From Aceticella autotrophica (GTDB lineage: Bacteria; Bacillota; Thermoanaerobacteria; Thermoanaerobacterales; Thermoanaerobacteraceae): a stretch of DNA of 64,000 nt. The DNA lies in contig NZ_CP060096.1 in assembly GCF_017357865.1 (NCBI RefSeq), positions 682,001 to 746,000 on the forward strand, written 5' to 3'. Shown one piece after another: positions 35,477-44,267 of the stretch; position 1 is the stretch's first letter, and every line of letters begins with the position of its first letter. The notes under the pieces were generated by a model. The model was given only the letters and a program-made list of their open reading frames with translations. It did not search any database and was not told where the DNA came from. The position numbers and the translations under genes were made by a program.

Positions 35477-36631
35477 ATGGAAGTATATCTTGATAATAGT
35501 GCTACCACAAGAGTAAGAAGTGAAGCTATTGAAGAAATGGTAAGGGTGATGGATATAAATTATGGAAATCCGTCATCGATACATTTAAAAGGATATGAAG
35601 CGGAAAAAATACTTAATGAAGCAAGGCATAATGTTGCTGAATTAATAAATTGTGAGGACAGTGAAATAGTATTTACATCGGGTGGTACTGAATCAAACAA
35701 TCTTGCATTGAGAGGAATTGCCGAAATTATGAAAAAAAGAGGTAATCATATTATCTCTTCTAAGATAGAGCATCCTTCTGTTTTAAATGTATTAAAACAA
35801 CTGGAAGAGGAAGGATTTGTGGTTACATATCTGGATGTTGATGAAGCCGGTAAAATAGATTTAAAAGAACTTAAAGAGGCAATAAGCAGTAAAACAATAC
35901 TTATATCCATTATGAGTGTAAATAATGAAATAGGTACTATTGAGCCTGTTGAAAGTATTGCTGTACTTACGGCTCAATATGAACTTGCTGTATTTCATGT
36001 TGATGGGGTACAAGCAGCAGGAAAAATTGAAATTAATGTTAAAAATGATAATATACATTTATTATCATTAAGTGGTCATAAAATACATGGACCTAAAGGT
36101 ATAGGAGCACTATATATTAAAAAGAAGGTCAGGATAAAACCCATAATTTTGGGTGGTGGTCAGGAGAGAAATCTACGTTCAGGGACTGAAAATCTTCCCG
36201 GCATTGCAGGATTTGGCATTGCCTGCAAATTATCAAAAGAAGAATTCAAGGGAAATGCTGAAAGACTTAGAATCCTGAAAAAAAGATTGTATGACGGGAT
36301 TTCTGCTGAGATAAGGGATATACATTTAAATGGGCCTGAAATAAATGATGGTGCACCACAGATTTTAAATGTATCTTTTCCAGGTGTGAAAAGTGAAGTT
36401 CTTTTACATGCTCTTGAAGAAAAAGGGATATATGTTTCTCCTGGTTCGGCATGCTCCAATAGAAAGAATGGTGTAAGTCATGTTTTGAAATCCATAGGAT
36501 TAAAACGTGAACTTGCGGAAAGCGCCATAAGATTTTCTTTTGGATATTTTAATACTGAAGAAGAAATTGATTATACAGTATCTGTTTTAAAAGAAAAGGT
36601 GAGTTTTTTAAGAAAATATATGCGGAGGTAA
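35477..36631 (+). CDS. iscS: Cysteine desulfurase (IscS/NifS family)
   Basis: PLP enzyme that moves sulfur from cysteine to a persulfide. 384 residues: YLDNSATTRV at the start, FTSGGTESNNLAL, HVDGVQAAGKIEI, PLP lysine in LSLSGHKIHGPKGIGALY (~205), and catalytic Cys in SPGSACSNRKNGVSHVLKSI (~325). thiI follows 3 bases later, so it most likely supplies sulfur for 4-thiouridine in tRNA. Start ATG 35477 with GAGGATGTG just upstream. Confidence 0.93.
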   Translation: MEVYLDNSATTRVRSEAIEEMVRVMDINYGNPSSIHLKGYEAEKILNEARHNVAELINCEDSEIVFTSGGTESNNLALRGIAEIMKKRGNHIISSKIEHPSVLNVLKQLEEEGFVVTYLDVDEAGKIDLKELKEAISSKTILISIMSVNNEIGTIEPVESIAVLTAQYELAVFHVDGVQAAGKIEINVKNDNIHLLSLSGHKIHGPKGIGALYIKKKVRIKPIILGGGQERNLRSGTENLPGIAGFGIACKLSKEEFKGNAERLRILKKRLYDGISAEIRDIHLNGPEINDGAPQILNVSFPGVKSEVLLHALEEKGIYVSPGSACSNRKNGVSHVLKSIGLKRELAESAIRFSFGYFNTEEEIDYTVSVLKEKVSFLRKYMRR

Positions 36632-36634
36632 GAT

Positions 36635-37780
36635 ATGCAAGATATATTGTTAATTAAATACGGAGAGTTAGCGCTAAAAGGAGATAACAGGTCTTTTTTT
36701 GAAAATAGACTTATGAAAAATATAAAAAATGCCCTTAATGAAATTAACGATGTAAAAATAGAAAAAACCCACGGCAGGATATATGTGGAATGTAGTGATA
36801 ATACCGACTATGTAATAGAAAAATTAAAAAGAGTTTTTGGAATTGTAGGAATAACGTTAGCAAAAAAAGTTGATTTGAATATAGAAGATATTTATGAGGC
36901 TTCAATTAATATAATGAAGCAGTATAAGGATAAGAGCTTTAAAGTTGAAACAAGAAGACCCAATAAAACTTTTCCGTATGAAAGCATGGAGATAAGCCGT
37001 AAGGTGGGGGCGGAAATTTTAAGCAATGTAGATAATCTACATGTTGATGTACATAATCCGGATGTATTATTAAATATTGAGATACGTGAGATGGCATATC
37101 TCTATACGGATGTAATTGATGGTATTGGAGGCATGCCGGTAGGAACTAACGGGAAAGCAACCGTACTATTATCCGGCGGTATAGACAGCCCGGTAGCTGC
37201 TTGGATGATGATGAAAAGAGGTGCTGAAGTTAATGCGGTATATTTTCATAGTCATCCATATACATCTGAACGAGCGAAAAACAAGGTTATAGAATTATGC
37301 AGGGTTTTATCACAATATGGGCAGAAGATTGACCTGAATATTGTCAATTTTACAGAATTTCAGCTTGCCATTTATGATAAATGTCCGCCTAAAATGACCA
37401 CAATCATTATGAGAAGGATGATGATGAGAATAGCAGAAAACATAGCAAGAAAAACCAGTTCAATGGCTCTTGTAACAGGTGAGAGCTTAGGACAGGTAGC
37501 AAGCCAGACAATAGAAAGCATATACTGTACAAATGCTGCTGCATCTATGCCTGTTTTTAGACCCTTAATCGGGATGGACAAAAGTGAAATAATGGGACTG
37601 GCAAAAAAAATAGGGACATATGAGATTTCAATAAGACCTTATGAAGACTGCTGTACAATATTTGTCCCGAAACACCCTGTAATAAAGCCTGTTCTTGAAG
37701 AAATAGAAGAGATAGAAAGAAATTTCAATTATCAAAACTATATTGATAATATTAGTATAGATGTTCAAAGTATAAAATAA
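36635..37780 (+). CDS. thiI: tRNA 4-thiouridine synthetase ThiI
   Basis: Thiolates U8 of tRNA using ATP and IscS-derived sulfur. 381 residues: N-terminal ferredoxin-like and THUMP domains (~1-165), PP-loop ATPase with LLSGGIDSPVAAWMM (~180) and the LVTGESLGQVASQT block. No C-terminal rhodanese domain, as in most Firmicutes, where the neighbouring desulfurase delivers sulfur directly. GGAGG lies 6 bases before ATG. The pair with iscS forms a complete module. Confidence 0.95.
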   Translation: MQDILLIKYGELALKGDNRSFFENRLMKNIKNALNEINDVKIEKTHGRIYVECSDNTDYVIEKLKRVFGIVGITLAKKVDLNIEDIYEASINIMKQYKDKSFKVETRRPNKTFPYESMEISRKVGAEILSNVDNLHVDVHNPDVLLNIEIREMAYLYTDVIDGIGGMPVGTNGKATVLLSGGIDSPVAAWMMMKRGAEVNAVYFHSHPYTSERAKNKVIELCRVLSQYGQKIDLNIVNFTEFQLAIYDKCPPKMTTIIMRRMMMRIAENIARKTSSMALVTGESLGQVASQTIESIYCTNAAASMPVFRPLIGMDKSEIMGLAKKIGTYEISIRPYEDCCTIFVPKHPVIKPVLEEIEEIERNFNYQNYIDNISIDVQSIK

Positions 37781-37790
37781 TTGATATATA

Positions 37791-37818
37791 AATAAGCTGT
37801 CGATATCGACAGCTTATT
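37791..37818. terminator. Bidirectional terminator between thiI and ychF
   Basis: Perfect 28-base palindrome, arms AATAAGCTGTCGAT / ATCGACAGCTTATT, no loop bases. It overlaps the last base pair of the ychF stop codon and serves both converging genes. Confidence 0.85.
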
Positions 37819-38908
37819 AAACGTTAAATCTAAATACTACTACATCTCCGTCTTGCATTATATAATCTTTACCTTCAAGCCGCATCAAACCTTTTTCTTT
37901 TGCGGCAACTTGTGACCCGACTTTAACAAGGTCATTGAAAGAAACTATTTCTGCACGTATAAATCCCTTTTCAAAATCAGAGTGAATTTTACCAGCCGCT
38001 TGCGGTGCTTTTGTACCATTTTTAATTGTCCATGCCCTAACTTCTTTTGGACCAGCGGTAAAAAAAGTAATAAGACCAAGAAGAGAATACCCATGTCTTA
38101 TTATATTATTAAGTCCCGGTTCCTTTAGACCATATTCAGAAAGAAGCTCATTTTTTTCATCGTCAGACAAATTTGACAGTTCTTCTTCGATTTTTGCACT
38201 TATAACAATAACTTCAGAATTTTCTTTATTTGCATATTCTTTTACTTTTTTAACATAGTTGTTTTCTACTCCGGCTATAAGGTCATCTTCAGATATGTTT
38301 GCGGCATACATAACAGGTTTTGAGGTTAAAAGCATAAGTTGATTTACAAAAATTCTTTCATCCTCATTGAAATTGATTGTTCTTACAGGTTTACCAGCCT
38401 CAAGTGTTTCTTTTATTTTTTCTAAAACACATAATTCAAAAGCGAAATTTTTATCGTTTTTAGCGATTTTTGAGGTTTTAGCCATACGTTTTTCTATTAC
38501 TTCCAAATCTGATAATATAAGTTCAAGGGTAATAATTTCAATATCTCTAACAGGGTCTATGCTTCCTTCAACATGTGTAATATTGGCATCCTCAAAGCAT
38601 CTTACGACATTCATTATTGCATCAACTTCCCTTATATGTGATAAGAACTTATTTCCCAATCCTTCACCTTTACTTGCACCTTTAACAAGCCCGGCAATAT
38701 CTACAAATTTTATAGTTGCAGGGATTATTTTTTGAGGGTTTTCCATTTTCGCAAGAATATTCAACCTGTTATCAGGCACCGGTACAATACCGACATTTGG
38801 CTCTATGGTGCAAAAAGGATAATTTGCACATTCAGCACCTGCTTCAGTAATTGCATTAAAAAGTGTACTTTTTCCAACATTAGGCAGACCTACTATTCCT
38901 ATTTCCAT
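37817..38908 (-). CDS. ychF: Ribosome-associated ATPase YchF
   Basis: Obg-related P-loop protein that hydrolyses ATP rather than GTP. 363 residues: G1 GLPNVGKSTLFNAITEAG, switch II FVDIAGLVKGASKGEGLGNK, coiled coil (~130-200), and C-terminal TGS domain (GPKEVRAWTIKNGTKAPQAA). Bound ribosomes and stress-related roles are known from the family. AGGAGG precedes ATG 38908 on the minus strand. Monocistronic, convergent with thiI. Confidence 0.96.
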   Translation of the reverse strand: MEIGIVGLPNVGKSTLFNAITEAGAECANYPFCTIEPNVGIVPVPDNRLNILAKMENPQKIIPATIKFVDIAGLVKGASKGEGLGNKFLSHIREVDAIMNVVRCFEDANITHVEGSIDPVRDIEIITLELILSDLEVIEKRMAKTSKIAKNDKNFAFELCVLEKIKETLEAGKPVRTINFNEDERIFVNQLMLLTSKPVMYAANISEDDLIAGVENNYVKKVKEYANKENSEVIVISAKIEEELSNLSDDEKNELLSEYGLKEPGLNNIIRHGYSLLGLITFFTAGPKEVRAWTIKNGTKAPQAAGKIHSDFEKGFIRAEIVSFNDLVKVGSQVAAKEKGLMRLEGKDYIMQDGDVVVFRFNV

Positions 38909-39076
38909 TTACAATTCCTCCTATTAGTTTCATTTAGAATTATATATGAAATTGTCTTTTTGTTCAAATTTTTTAAATAAGAATGTGTTTAATTTAAAAA
39001 ATTGAAATAATATCCAAGTCTAAATTTAATAAATTGTATATATGTGTGCAAAATATTTGTGGGAGGTGTTTTAAAA

Positions 39077-39595
39077 TTGAAAAAAACAAGAAAAATTTTA
39101 TTGATGTTATTTGTTATTACGATGATTATTGCTACTGTATTGTCGGGATGTAAACCGGCTAAAAAGCCGACACCTACAAGGTATACACCACCGGCGCCAA
39201 AAACGACACCGGCACCTGGAACGCCGGGTTATACGACACCGGCTCCTGTGAGAAAACCTGTATCAGAAACAGCAAGAGCAGAAAGAATTGCGAGAAATGT
39301 TGCAAAGATATCGGAAGTAAACAAAGCAACAGTTGTGATTTCTGGGAGTACGGCGCTTGTAGGGATAGATATGAAAGCTCATGTTCAAGGTGCACACGAG
39401 ACAGAGGTAAAGAAAAAGGTAGAGAAAACGGTAAGGGAAACCGATAATGCTGTTAAGAATGTTTCTGTTACCGCAGACCCTGACCTTTATAAAAGAATAG
39501 ATAATATAGCGAAAGGAATAGCTGCAGGAAGACCATTATCGGAGTTTACTAAACAGATAGCGGAGATTCTTAAAAGAATCACACCAAGTGCATAA
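39077..39595 (+). CDS. YhcN/YlaJ-type sporulation lipoprotein
   Basis: A 172-residue lipoprotein. Signal: KKTRKILLMLFVITMIIAT then lipobox VLSGC (Cys ~26), followed by a Pro/Thr-rich linker (~30-70). The C-terminal YhcN/YlaJ domain has ARAERIARNVAKISEVNKAT and TADPDLYKRIDNIAKGI. B. subtilis homologues sit in the inner spore membrane. TTG 39077 has GGGAGGTG 9 bases upstream. No convincing SigG/SigF promoter could be read. A stem AAAGCCC...GGGTTTT follows. Confidence 0.9.
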   Translation: MKKTRKILLMLFVITMIIATVLSGCKPAKKPTPTRYTPPAPKTTPAPGTPGYTTPAPVRKPVSETARAERIARNVAKISEVNKATVVISGSTALVGIDMKAHVQGAHETEVKKKVEKTVRETDNAVKNVSVTADPDLYKRIDNIAKGIAAGRPLSEFTKQIAEILKRITPSA

Positions 39596-39599
39596 TATT

Positions 39600-39623
39600 A
39601 AAGCCCGGGGAAACCTGGGTTTT
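39600..39623 (+). terminator. Terminator after the YhcN-type gene
   Basis: Stem of about 10 bp (AAAGCCCGGG / CCTGGGTTTT, with G-T pairs) and a short loop, ending in TTTT. Confidence 0.75.
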
Positions 39624-39702
39624 AATATTTAGATTATTGACGAATCAAAACAAGTGAAATATAATGAAGAAATAGTTGGATTATTTTAGAAGGAGTGATA
39701 AA

Positions 39703-40992
39703 ATGGATTTAATACATGTACAAATTACTGATGGAATCAATCTTTATGTAAAAAATATAGACAAATTCAAGACTATATCCATAAATACATATATACATAA
39801 TTACCTTGGAAAGGATGCTACAAGGTTTGCGCTTATCCCTTCAATTTTGAGAAGAGGTACAAAAAAAATAAAAACCTATAAAGATATATCAAAATTTCTT
39901 GAAGGTTTATATGGTGCAACACTTTCATCGGCTGTGTATAAAAGGGGTGAAAGACATATTCAGCAGTACAAGCTTGAATTGGCAGAAGAAAAGTATATAA
40001 ATGAAGATATTTTAAATGTAGGTGCAAATTTTTTAAAAGAATTTTTATTTAATCCATTAATCGTAGATAATGGATTTGAAAAAGCATATGTGAATCAAGA
40101 AAAAGAAATTCAAAAAAATAGAATCGAATCCAGAATTAATGAAAAGACAAAATATGCTGTTGACAGATGTATCGAAGAAATGTGTAAAGGTGAAAATTAT
40201 TCAATATATGAACTTGGCAGTATAGAGGACCTTAATGAAATTGATGAAAAGAATTTGTATAGGTATTATTGCAAATGCATGAATACTTTGCCTATAGATA
40301 TTTATGTTGTTGGACATGTGGACCCAGATTATGTTATACAACTTTTTCATAAGCATTTTAATGTTGAAAGGGAAAAAATTTTATCTATTCCGGAAACCGC
40401 GGTTAAAAAATCGGTTGAAAAAGTCAAATATGTTACTGATAAACTTGATGTTACGCAAGGCAAATTAACCCTTGGTTTTAGGACAAACATAAGTCCAAAT
40501 GAAAAGGCTTATTATCCACTGCTACTTTACAGCGGAATCTTAGGCGGGGGACCTTTTTCAAAGCTTTTTATGAATGTAAGAGAGAAATCCAGTCTTGCAT
40601 ATTATGCTTCAACAAGGTTAGAACGTTTTAAAGGGCTTATGCTTATTATGTCGGGGATAGAAATAGACAACTATCAGAAGACCCTTGATTTAATACTGCA
40701 ACAGGTTGAGGAAATGAAACGAGGAAATATAAGCAATTATGAATTTGATTCGACTTTAAAAGCTGTAAGAACATCAATGAACGCTATAAAAGATAGTGCG
40801 ACACAACTGTCTGACTTTTATATGTCACAGAATATTGCACATTCAAATGATGATATAGAAGATTTTATTAATAAAATAGAAAAAGTTGCGATAAATGATG
40901 TTGTGAGGGTTTCAGAAAACATCAAGCTTGATACGGTATACTTTATGACAGGGAGAAAAGGAGGCGTAGCAAATGCAGGAAATATGCAATAA
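39703..40992 (+). CDS. yfmF: M16-family protein YfmF (non-catalytic partner)
   Basis: A 429-residue M16 peptidase-like protein. The HxxEH zinc motif is missing; the matching region reads ALIPSILRRGTKKI. The C-terminal half keeps the M16 fold (GFRTNISPNEKAYYPLLLYS, GPFSKLFMNVREKSSLAYYA). In Firmicutes such a protein pairs with an active partner (yfmH); the pair has been linked to EF-P modification or peptide processing. ATG 39703 has AGGAG 8 bases upstream. Overlaps yfmH by 20 bases. No EF-P gene is in the window. Confidence 0.85.
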   Translation: MDLIHVQITDGINLYVKNIDKFKTISINTYIHNYLGKDATRFALIPSILRRGTKKIKTYKDISKFLEGLYGATLSSAVYKRGERHIQQYKLELAEEKYINEDILNVGANFLKEFLFNPLIVDNGFEKAYVNQEKEIQKNRIESRINEKTKYAVDRCIEEMCKGENYSIYELGSIEDLNEIDEKNLYRYYCKCMNTLPIDIYVVGHVDPDYVIQLFHKHFNVEREKILSIPETAVKKSVEKVKYVTDKLDVTQGKLTLGFRTNISPNEKAYYPLLLYSGILGGGPFSKLFMNVREKSSLAYYASTRLERFKGLMLIMSGIEIDNYQKTLDLILQQVEEMKRGNISNYEFDSTLKAVRTSMNAIKDSATQLSDFYMSQNIAHSNDDIEDFINKIEKVAINDVVRVSENIKLDTVYFMTGRKGGVANAGNMQ

Positions 40993-42241
40993 GACCATAG
41001 ATGAAAAAATGTATTTTGCAGAACATGAAAGCGGATTAAAAATATATTTAATGCATAAAAAAGGCTATACAAAACAGTTTGCCATATTTGCCACACATTA
41101 TGGTTCTAATGATTGTAAATTTATTATTCCGGGTGAAAATGATATTACACAAGTTCCTGACGGAATTGCACATTTTCTTGAACATAAAATGTTTGAAGAA
41201 GAAGAAGGGAGTATATTTGAGGAATTTTCTAAAAATGGTGCTTCTGCAAATGCATTTACGAATTTTACAACAACAGCATACTTATTTGCAAGTACAGATA
41301 AATTTTATGAAAATTTAAAGCTGCTTGTAAATTTTGTACAAAATCCATATTTCACAGATGAAAATATAGAAAAAGAGAAAGGAATAATTGGGCAGGAGAT
41401 TAGGATGTATGAAGATGACCCTAATTGGCGGGTATATTTCAACATGTTGGATGCCTTGTACCACATTCATCCGGTAAAAATTGATATAGCGGGGACAATT
41501 GATTCAATTTCAAAAATCAATAAAGAAATGCTGTATAAATGTTACAAAACATTTTATCATCCTTCAAATATGGTGCTTTTTGCCGTTGGAGACATTGACA
41601 TAAATAAATCTTTAAAAATAATTACGGATAATATAAAAGAGAAGTCCAAACAGGGTACAATAAAAAGAATTTATCCCGAGGAGCCTAATGCAGTTAATAA
41701 AGATTATGTGGAGCAGAAAATGTCAGTATCTATGCCAATTTTTAATATTGGTTTTAAAGATACGGATGTTGGATACGGCGGTAAAAAGCTTTTAAAAAAG
41801 GATTTATCAACTCAAATTTCCCTTGAACTTTTAGCAGGAAGAAGTTCTGATACATATGAAGAACTTTATAATGAGGGCCTTATTGATAATACGTTTGAAA
41901 CAGAGTATATTGGTGAAATTGATCACGGATATTCAATTATAGGCGGTCAGTCAAAGAATCCGCGGGCTGTAAAAGATTTAATCCTGAATAAACTTGCAAA
42001 TACTGACAATTTTAAGGAAGAGGATTTTGAAAGAATAAAGAAAAAGTTTATGGGAAGGTTTTTAAGGGCTTTCAATTCCGTTGATTGTATAGGGCAAAGT
42101 TTTATCTCCTATTATATGAAGGATATAAATATTCTTGATTATCTTGATGTGCTTAAGGAAATACAATACATTGATATAATAAACAGATTTAAGCATCATT
42201 TAAACAAGGAAAATTCTGTTTTATCTGTTGTTAAACCTTAA
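40973..42241 (+). CDS. yfmH: M16-family zinc peptidase YfmH (active partner)
   Basis: A 422-residue zinc metalloprotease. The HxxEH motif is intact: GIAHFLEHKMFEEEEGS (~55), and the downstream Glu lies in EKEKGIIGQEIRMYEDD (~130). The C-terminal half matches an M16 dimer partner. Translation is coupled to yfmF by a 20-base overlap, consistent with an active/inactive heterodimer. A strong terminator follows. Confidence 0.9.
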   Translation: MQEICNKTIDEKMYFAEHESGLKIYLMHKKGYTKQFAIFATHYGSNDCKFIIPGENDITQVPDGIAHFLEHKMFEEEEGSIFEEFSKNGASANAFTNFTTTAYLFASTDKFYENLKLLVNFVQNPYFTDENIEKEKGIIGQEIRMYEDDPNWRVYFNMLDALYHIHPVKIDIAGTIDSISKINKEMLYKCYKTFYHPSNMVLFAVGDIDINKSLKIITDNIKEKSKQGTIKRIYPEEPNAVNKDYVEQKMSVSMPIFNIGFKDTDVGYGGKKLLKKDLSTQISLELLAGRSSDTYEELYNEGLIDNTFETEYIGEIDHGYSIIGGQSKNPRAVKDLILNKLANTDNFKEEDFERIKKKFMGRFLRAFNSVDCIGQSFISYYMKDINILDYLDVLKEIQYIDIINRFKHHLNKENSVLSVVKP

Positions 42242-42252
42242 CTCTTTTATAT

Positions 42253-42282
42253 AACCCCTGAAAGTGTTTCAGGGGTTTTTTT
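42253..42282 (+). terminator. Terminator of yfmFH
   Basis: AACCCCTGAAA / TTTCAGGGGTT stem with a 3-base loop followed by TTTTT. Confidence 0.92.
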
Positions 42283-42376
42283 ATCTATATTTTTCAATTT
42301 AGATTTTTTATTTTTTTTTTAAAAAATTTTTTAATTTAGAAGGATTTTTAAGTTTTATATAGAATAATAAATATAT

Positions 42377-42413
42377 AAAGTGGTTTAAAGTGGTTCAAAG
42401 TGGTTTAAAGTGA
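42377..42413 (+). promoter_or_regulatory. MraZ operator (four AAAGTGG repeats)
   Basis: AAAGTGG recurs at 42377, 42387 and 42397, and AAAGTGA at 42407, with an exact 10-base period and near-identical spacers (TTTA, TTCA, TTTA). MraZ binds tandem GTGG-type repeats upstream of its own gene, one helical turn apart, so this is the autoregulatory site of the division cluster. No clear -35/-10 pair could be fixed in the AT-rich sequence upstream. Confidence 0.85.
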
Positions 42414-42432
42414 AATAAGGTTTGGTGATTTT

Positions 42433-42864
42433 ATGCTGATGGGTCAATTTGAACATTCAATAGATACAAAAGGAAGAATAATAATACCTGCCAAATTAAG
42501 AGATGAACTGGGTGAGAAATTTATTCTTACACGGGGTCTTGATAATTGTCTTTTTGTATACTCATTAGCAGAATGGGCTAACATAGAAATAAAACTAAAA
42601 TCACTTCCGCTTAACAAGAAAGACGCCAGAGCATTTACGAGATTTTTTCTTGCCGGTGCGACAGAATGTGAAGCAGACAAACAGGGGAGAGTCTTGATAC
42701 CGATTAATTTACGTCAGCATGCAAAAATTGATAAAGATGTGGTGATTATTGGCGTGTCAACAAGAATTGAAATATGGAGCAAAGAAATATGGAACGAGTA
42801 TTTTAATAATGTAGATATATCTTTTGAAGATGTTGCAGAACATCTCGATGATTTAGGGATTTAG
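42433..42864 (+). CDS. mraZ: Transcriptional regulator MraZ
   Basis: First gene of the dcw cluster, a DNA-binding ring protein. 143 residues with two SpoVT/AbrB-type repeats: [20 protein letters not shown] and [20 protein letters not shown] (the DxxGR motifs). ATG 42433 gives the MLMGQFEHS start usual in the family. It lies 20 bases after its own tandem repeats; rsmH follows after 9 bases. Confidence 0.95.
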   Translation: MLMGQFEHSIDTKGRIIIPAKLRDELGEKFILTRGLDNCLFVYSLAEWANIEIKLKSLPLNKKDARAFTRFFLAGATECEADKQGRVLIPINLRQHAKIDKDVVIIGVSTRIEIWSKEIWNEYFNNVDISFEDVAEHLDDLGI

Positions 42865-42873
42865 GGTGATATT

Positions 42874-43812
42874 ATGGAATTTATACATAAAAGTGTTTTG
42901 CTTGATGAGGCGATTGATTTTCTTAATATTAAATCAGATGGCATATATGTAGACGGAACAGTTGGCGGAGGCGGTCATTCATCTGAGATAGTAAAAAGGT
43001 TGAAAAGTGGCAAATTGATTGCAATAGACAGGGATATAGATGCTATAAATGCGGTAAGGAAGAAACTGAAAGAATTTAATAATATTGAATATATTCATGA
43101 TAATTTTAAAAACATAAAAAATATATTGAATATACTTAATATTGATAAAGTTGATGGAATCTTGCTGGACTTGGGTGTTTCTTCATATCAATTTGATGAA
43201 GCTCTGAGGGGTTTTTCATATATGAAGGATGCCCCCCTTGATATGAGGATGGATAAAAGCAGTAAATTAACTGCATATGATGTGGTAAATAAATACACTG
43301 AAGAGGAACTTGCAAGGGTTATTAGGGAATACGGCGAAGAAAAGTGGGCTAATAGAATTGCTAAATTTATTGTAAAGGCAAGGGAACACATAATTGTAAA
43401 AACAACGTTGCAATTGGTAGATATAATAAAAGAAGCAATACCTGCTTCTGCAAGAAGGGAAGGACCGCATCCTGCAAGGAGAACCTTTCAAGCTATCAGA
43501 ATCGAAGTGAATGAAGAACTTAAAGGACTAAATAAGGCAATTACAGATATGACGGATGTCTTAAATAAAGATGGCAGAATCGTAATCATTACCTTTCATT
43601 CACTTGAAGATAGGATTGTAAAAAATACGTTTAAGCGGTTGGAAAATCCATGTACTTGTCCACCAAAATTACCGTGCACCTGTGGCAAAAAACCGATAGT
43701 AAAAATTTTAACAAAGAAACCTGTAATTCCGGATTCCAAAGAACTTGAGGCAAATCCAAGGGCAAGAAGCGCGAAATTAAGAGCTGCTGTTAAACTTTAC
43801 AGTTCTAAATAA
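42874..43812 (+). CDS. rsmH: 16S rRNA m4C1402 methyltransferase RsmH
   Basis: SAM-dependent N4-methyltransferase for C1402 in the ribosomal P site, 312 residues. SAM motif [13 protein letters not shown], then [46 protein letters not shown] and [12 protein letters not shown], all family hallmarks. A C-terminal [15 protein letters not shown] cysteine patch is usual in Firmicutes members. Confidence 0.96.
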   Translation: MEFIHKSVLLDEAIDFLNIKSDGIYVDGTVGGGGHSSEIVKRLKSGKLIAIDRDIDAINAVRKKLKEFNNIEYIHDNFKNIKNILNILNIDKVDGILLDLGVSSYQFDEALRGFSYMKDAPLDMRMDKSSKLTAYDVVNKYTEEELARVIREYGEEKWANRIAKFIVKAREHIIVKTTLQLVDIIKEAIPASARREGPHPARRTFQAIRIEVNEELKGLNKAITDMTDVLNKDGRIVIITFHSLEDRIVKNTFKRLENPCTCPPKLPCTCGKKPIVKILTKKPVIPDSKELEANPRARSAKLRAAVKLYSSK

Positions 43813-43829
43813 TAAGGGGGAAGAATAAA

Positions 43830-44252
43830 TTGATATTGACAGACAAAGAATACAGTTATGATTACAGGTCATATAAAGAACCATCAAGGGCTAAAAAACC
43901 TCGTAATAAATTAAAAAATTTATTTTTGATTGTGTTTATTTGTTCACTGAGTTTTGTAATATTGTTAAGATATTCGATTATTTATCAAAAATCGGTATTA
44001 TTGAACAAAATGGAAACGAAACTAGCATATACAGAGAATTTAAATAGGCAATTAGAAGTAGAGATAGCATCACTTTCAGATATGCAAAAAATTGAATCAA
44101 TTGCAAAGGATAAGCTTGGGATGATTGAACCTGAAGGGGGGCAGAGAGTTTACTTGAATGTAGGAAGCGATAAAAAAAATGATGTACATATGACAAACAA
44201 AAATGAAAATAAAAGTATTTTTTCTAAAATACTTGGTTTGGTGGTGAAGTAG
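43830..44252 (+). CDS. ftsL: Cell division protein FtsL
   Basis: A 140-residue single-pass protein: basic cytoplasmic head (SRAKKPRNKLKN), TM helix (LFLIVFICSLSFVILLRYSI, ~32-51), and a coiled coil (~55-95) that binds DivIC and DivIB. The LGMIEPEGGQRVYL block after the coiled coil is typical. TTG 43830 has AAGGGGG 9 bases upstream. Sequence is poorly conserved, but position between rsmH and the PBP settles the call. Confidence 0.87.
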   Translation: MILTDKEYSYDYRSYKEPSRAKKPRNKLKNLFLIVFICSLSFVILLRYSIIYQKSVLLNKMETKLAYTENLNRQLEVEIASLSDMQKIESIAKDKLGMIEPEGGQRVYLNVGSDKKNDVHMTNKNENKSIFSKILGLVVK

Positions 44253-44267
44253 GGGGGATTTGAGATA

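Noticed and set aside
42377-42413. Short regular repeats as a CRISPR array
   Set aside because: Period is only 10 bases and spacers are 3-4 bases; the position before mraZ explains them as MraZ boxes.
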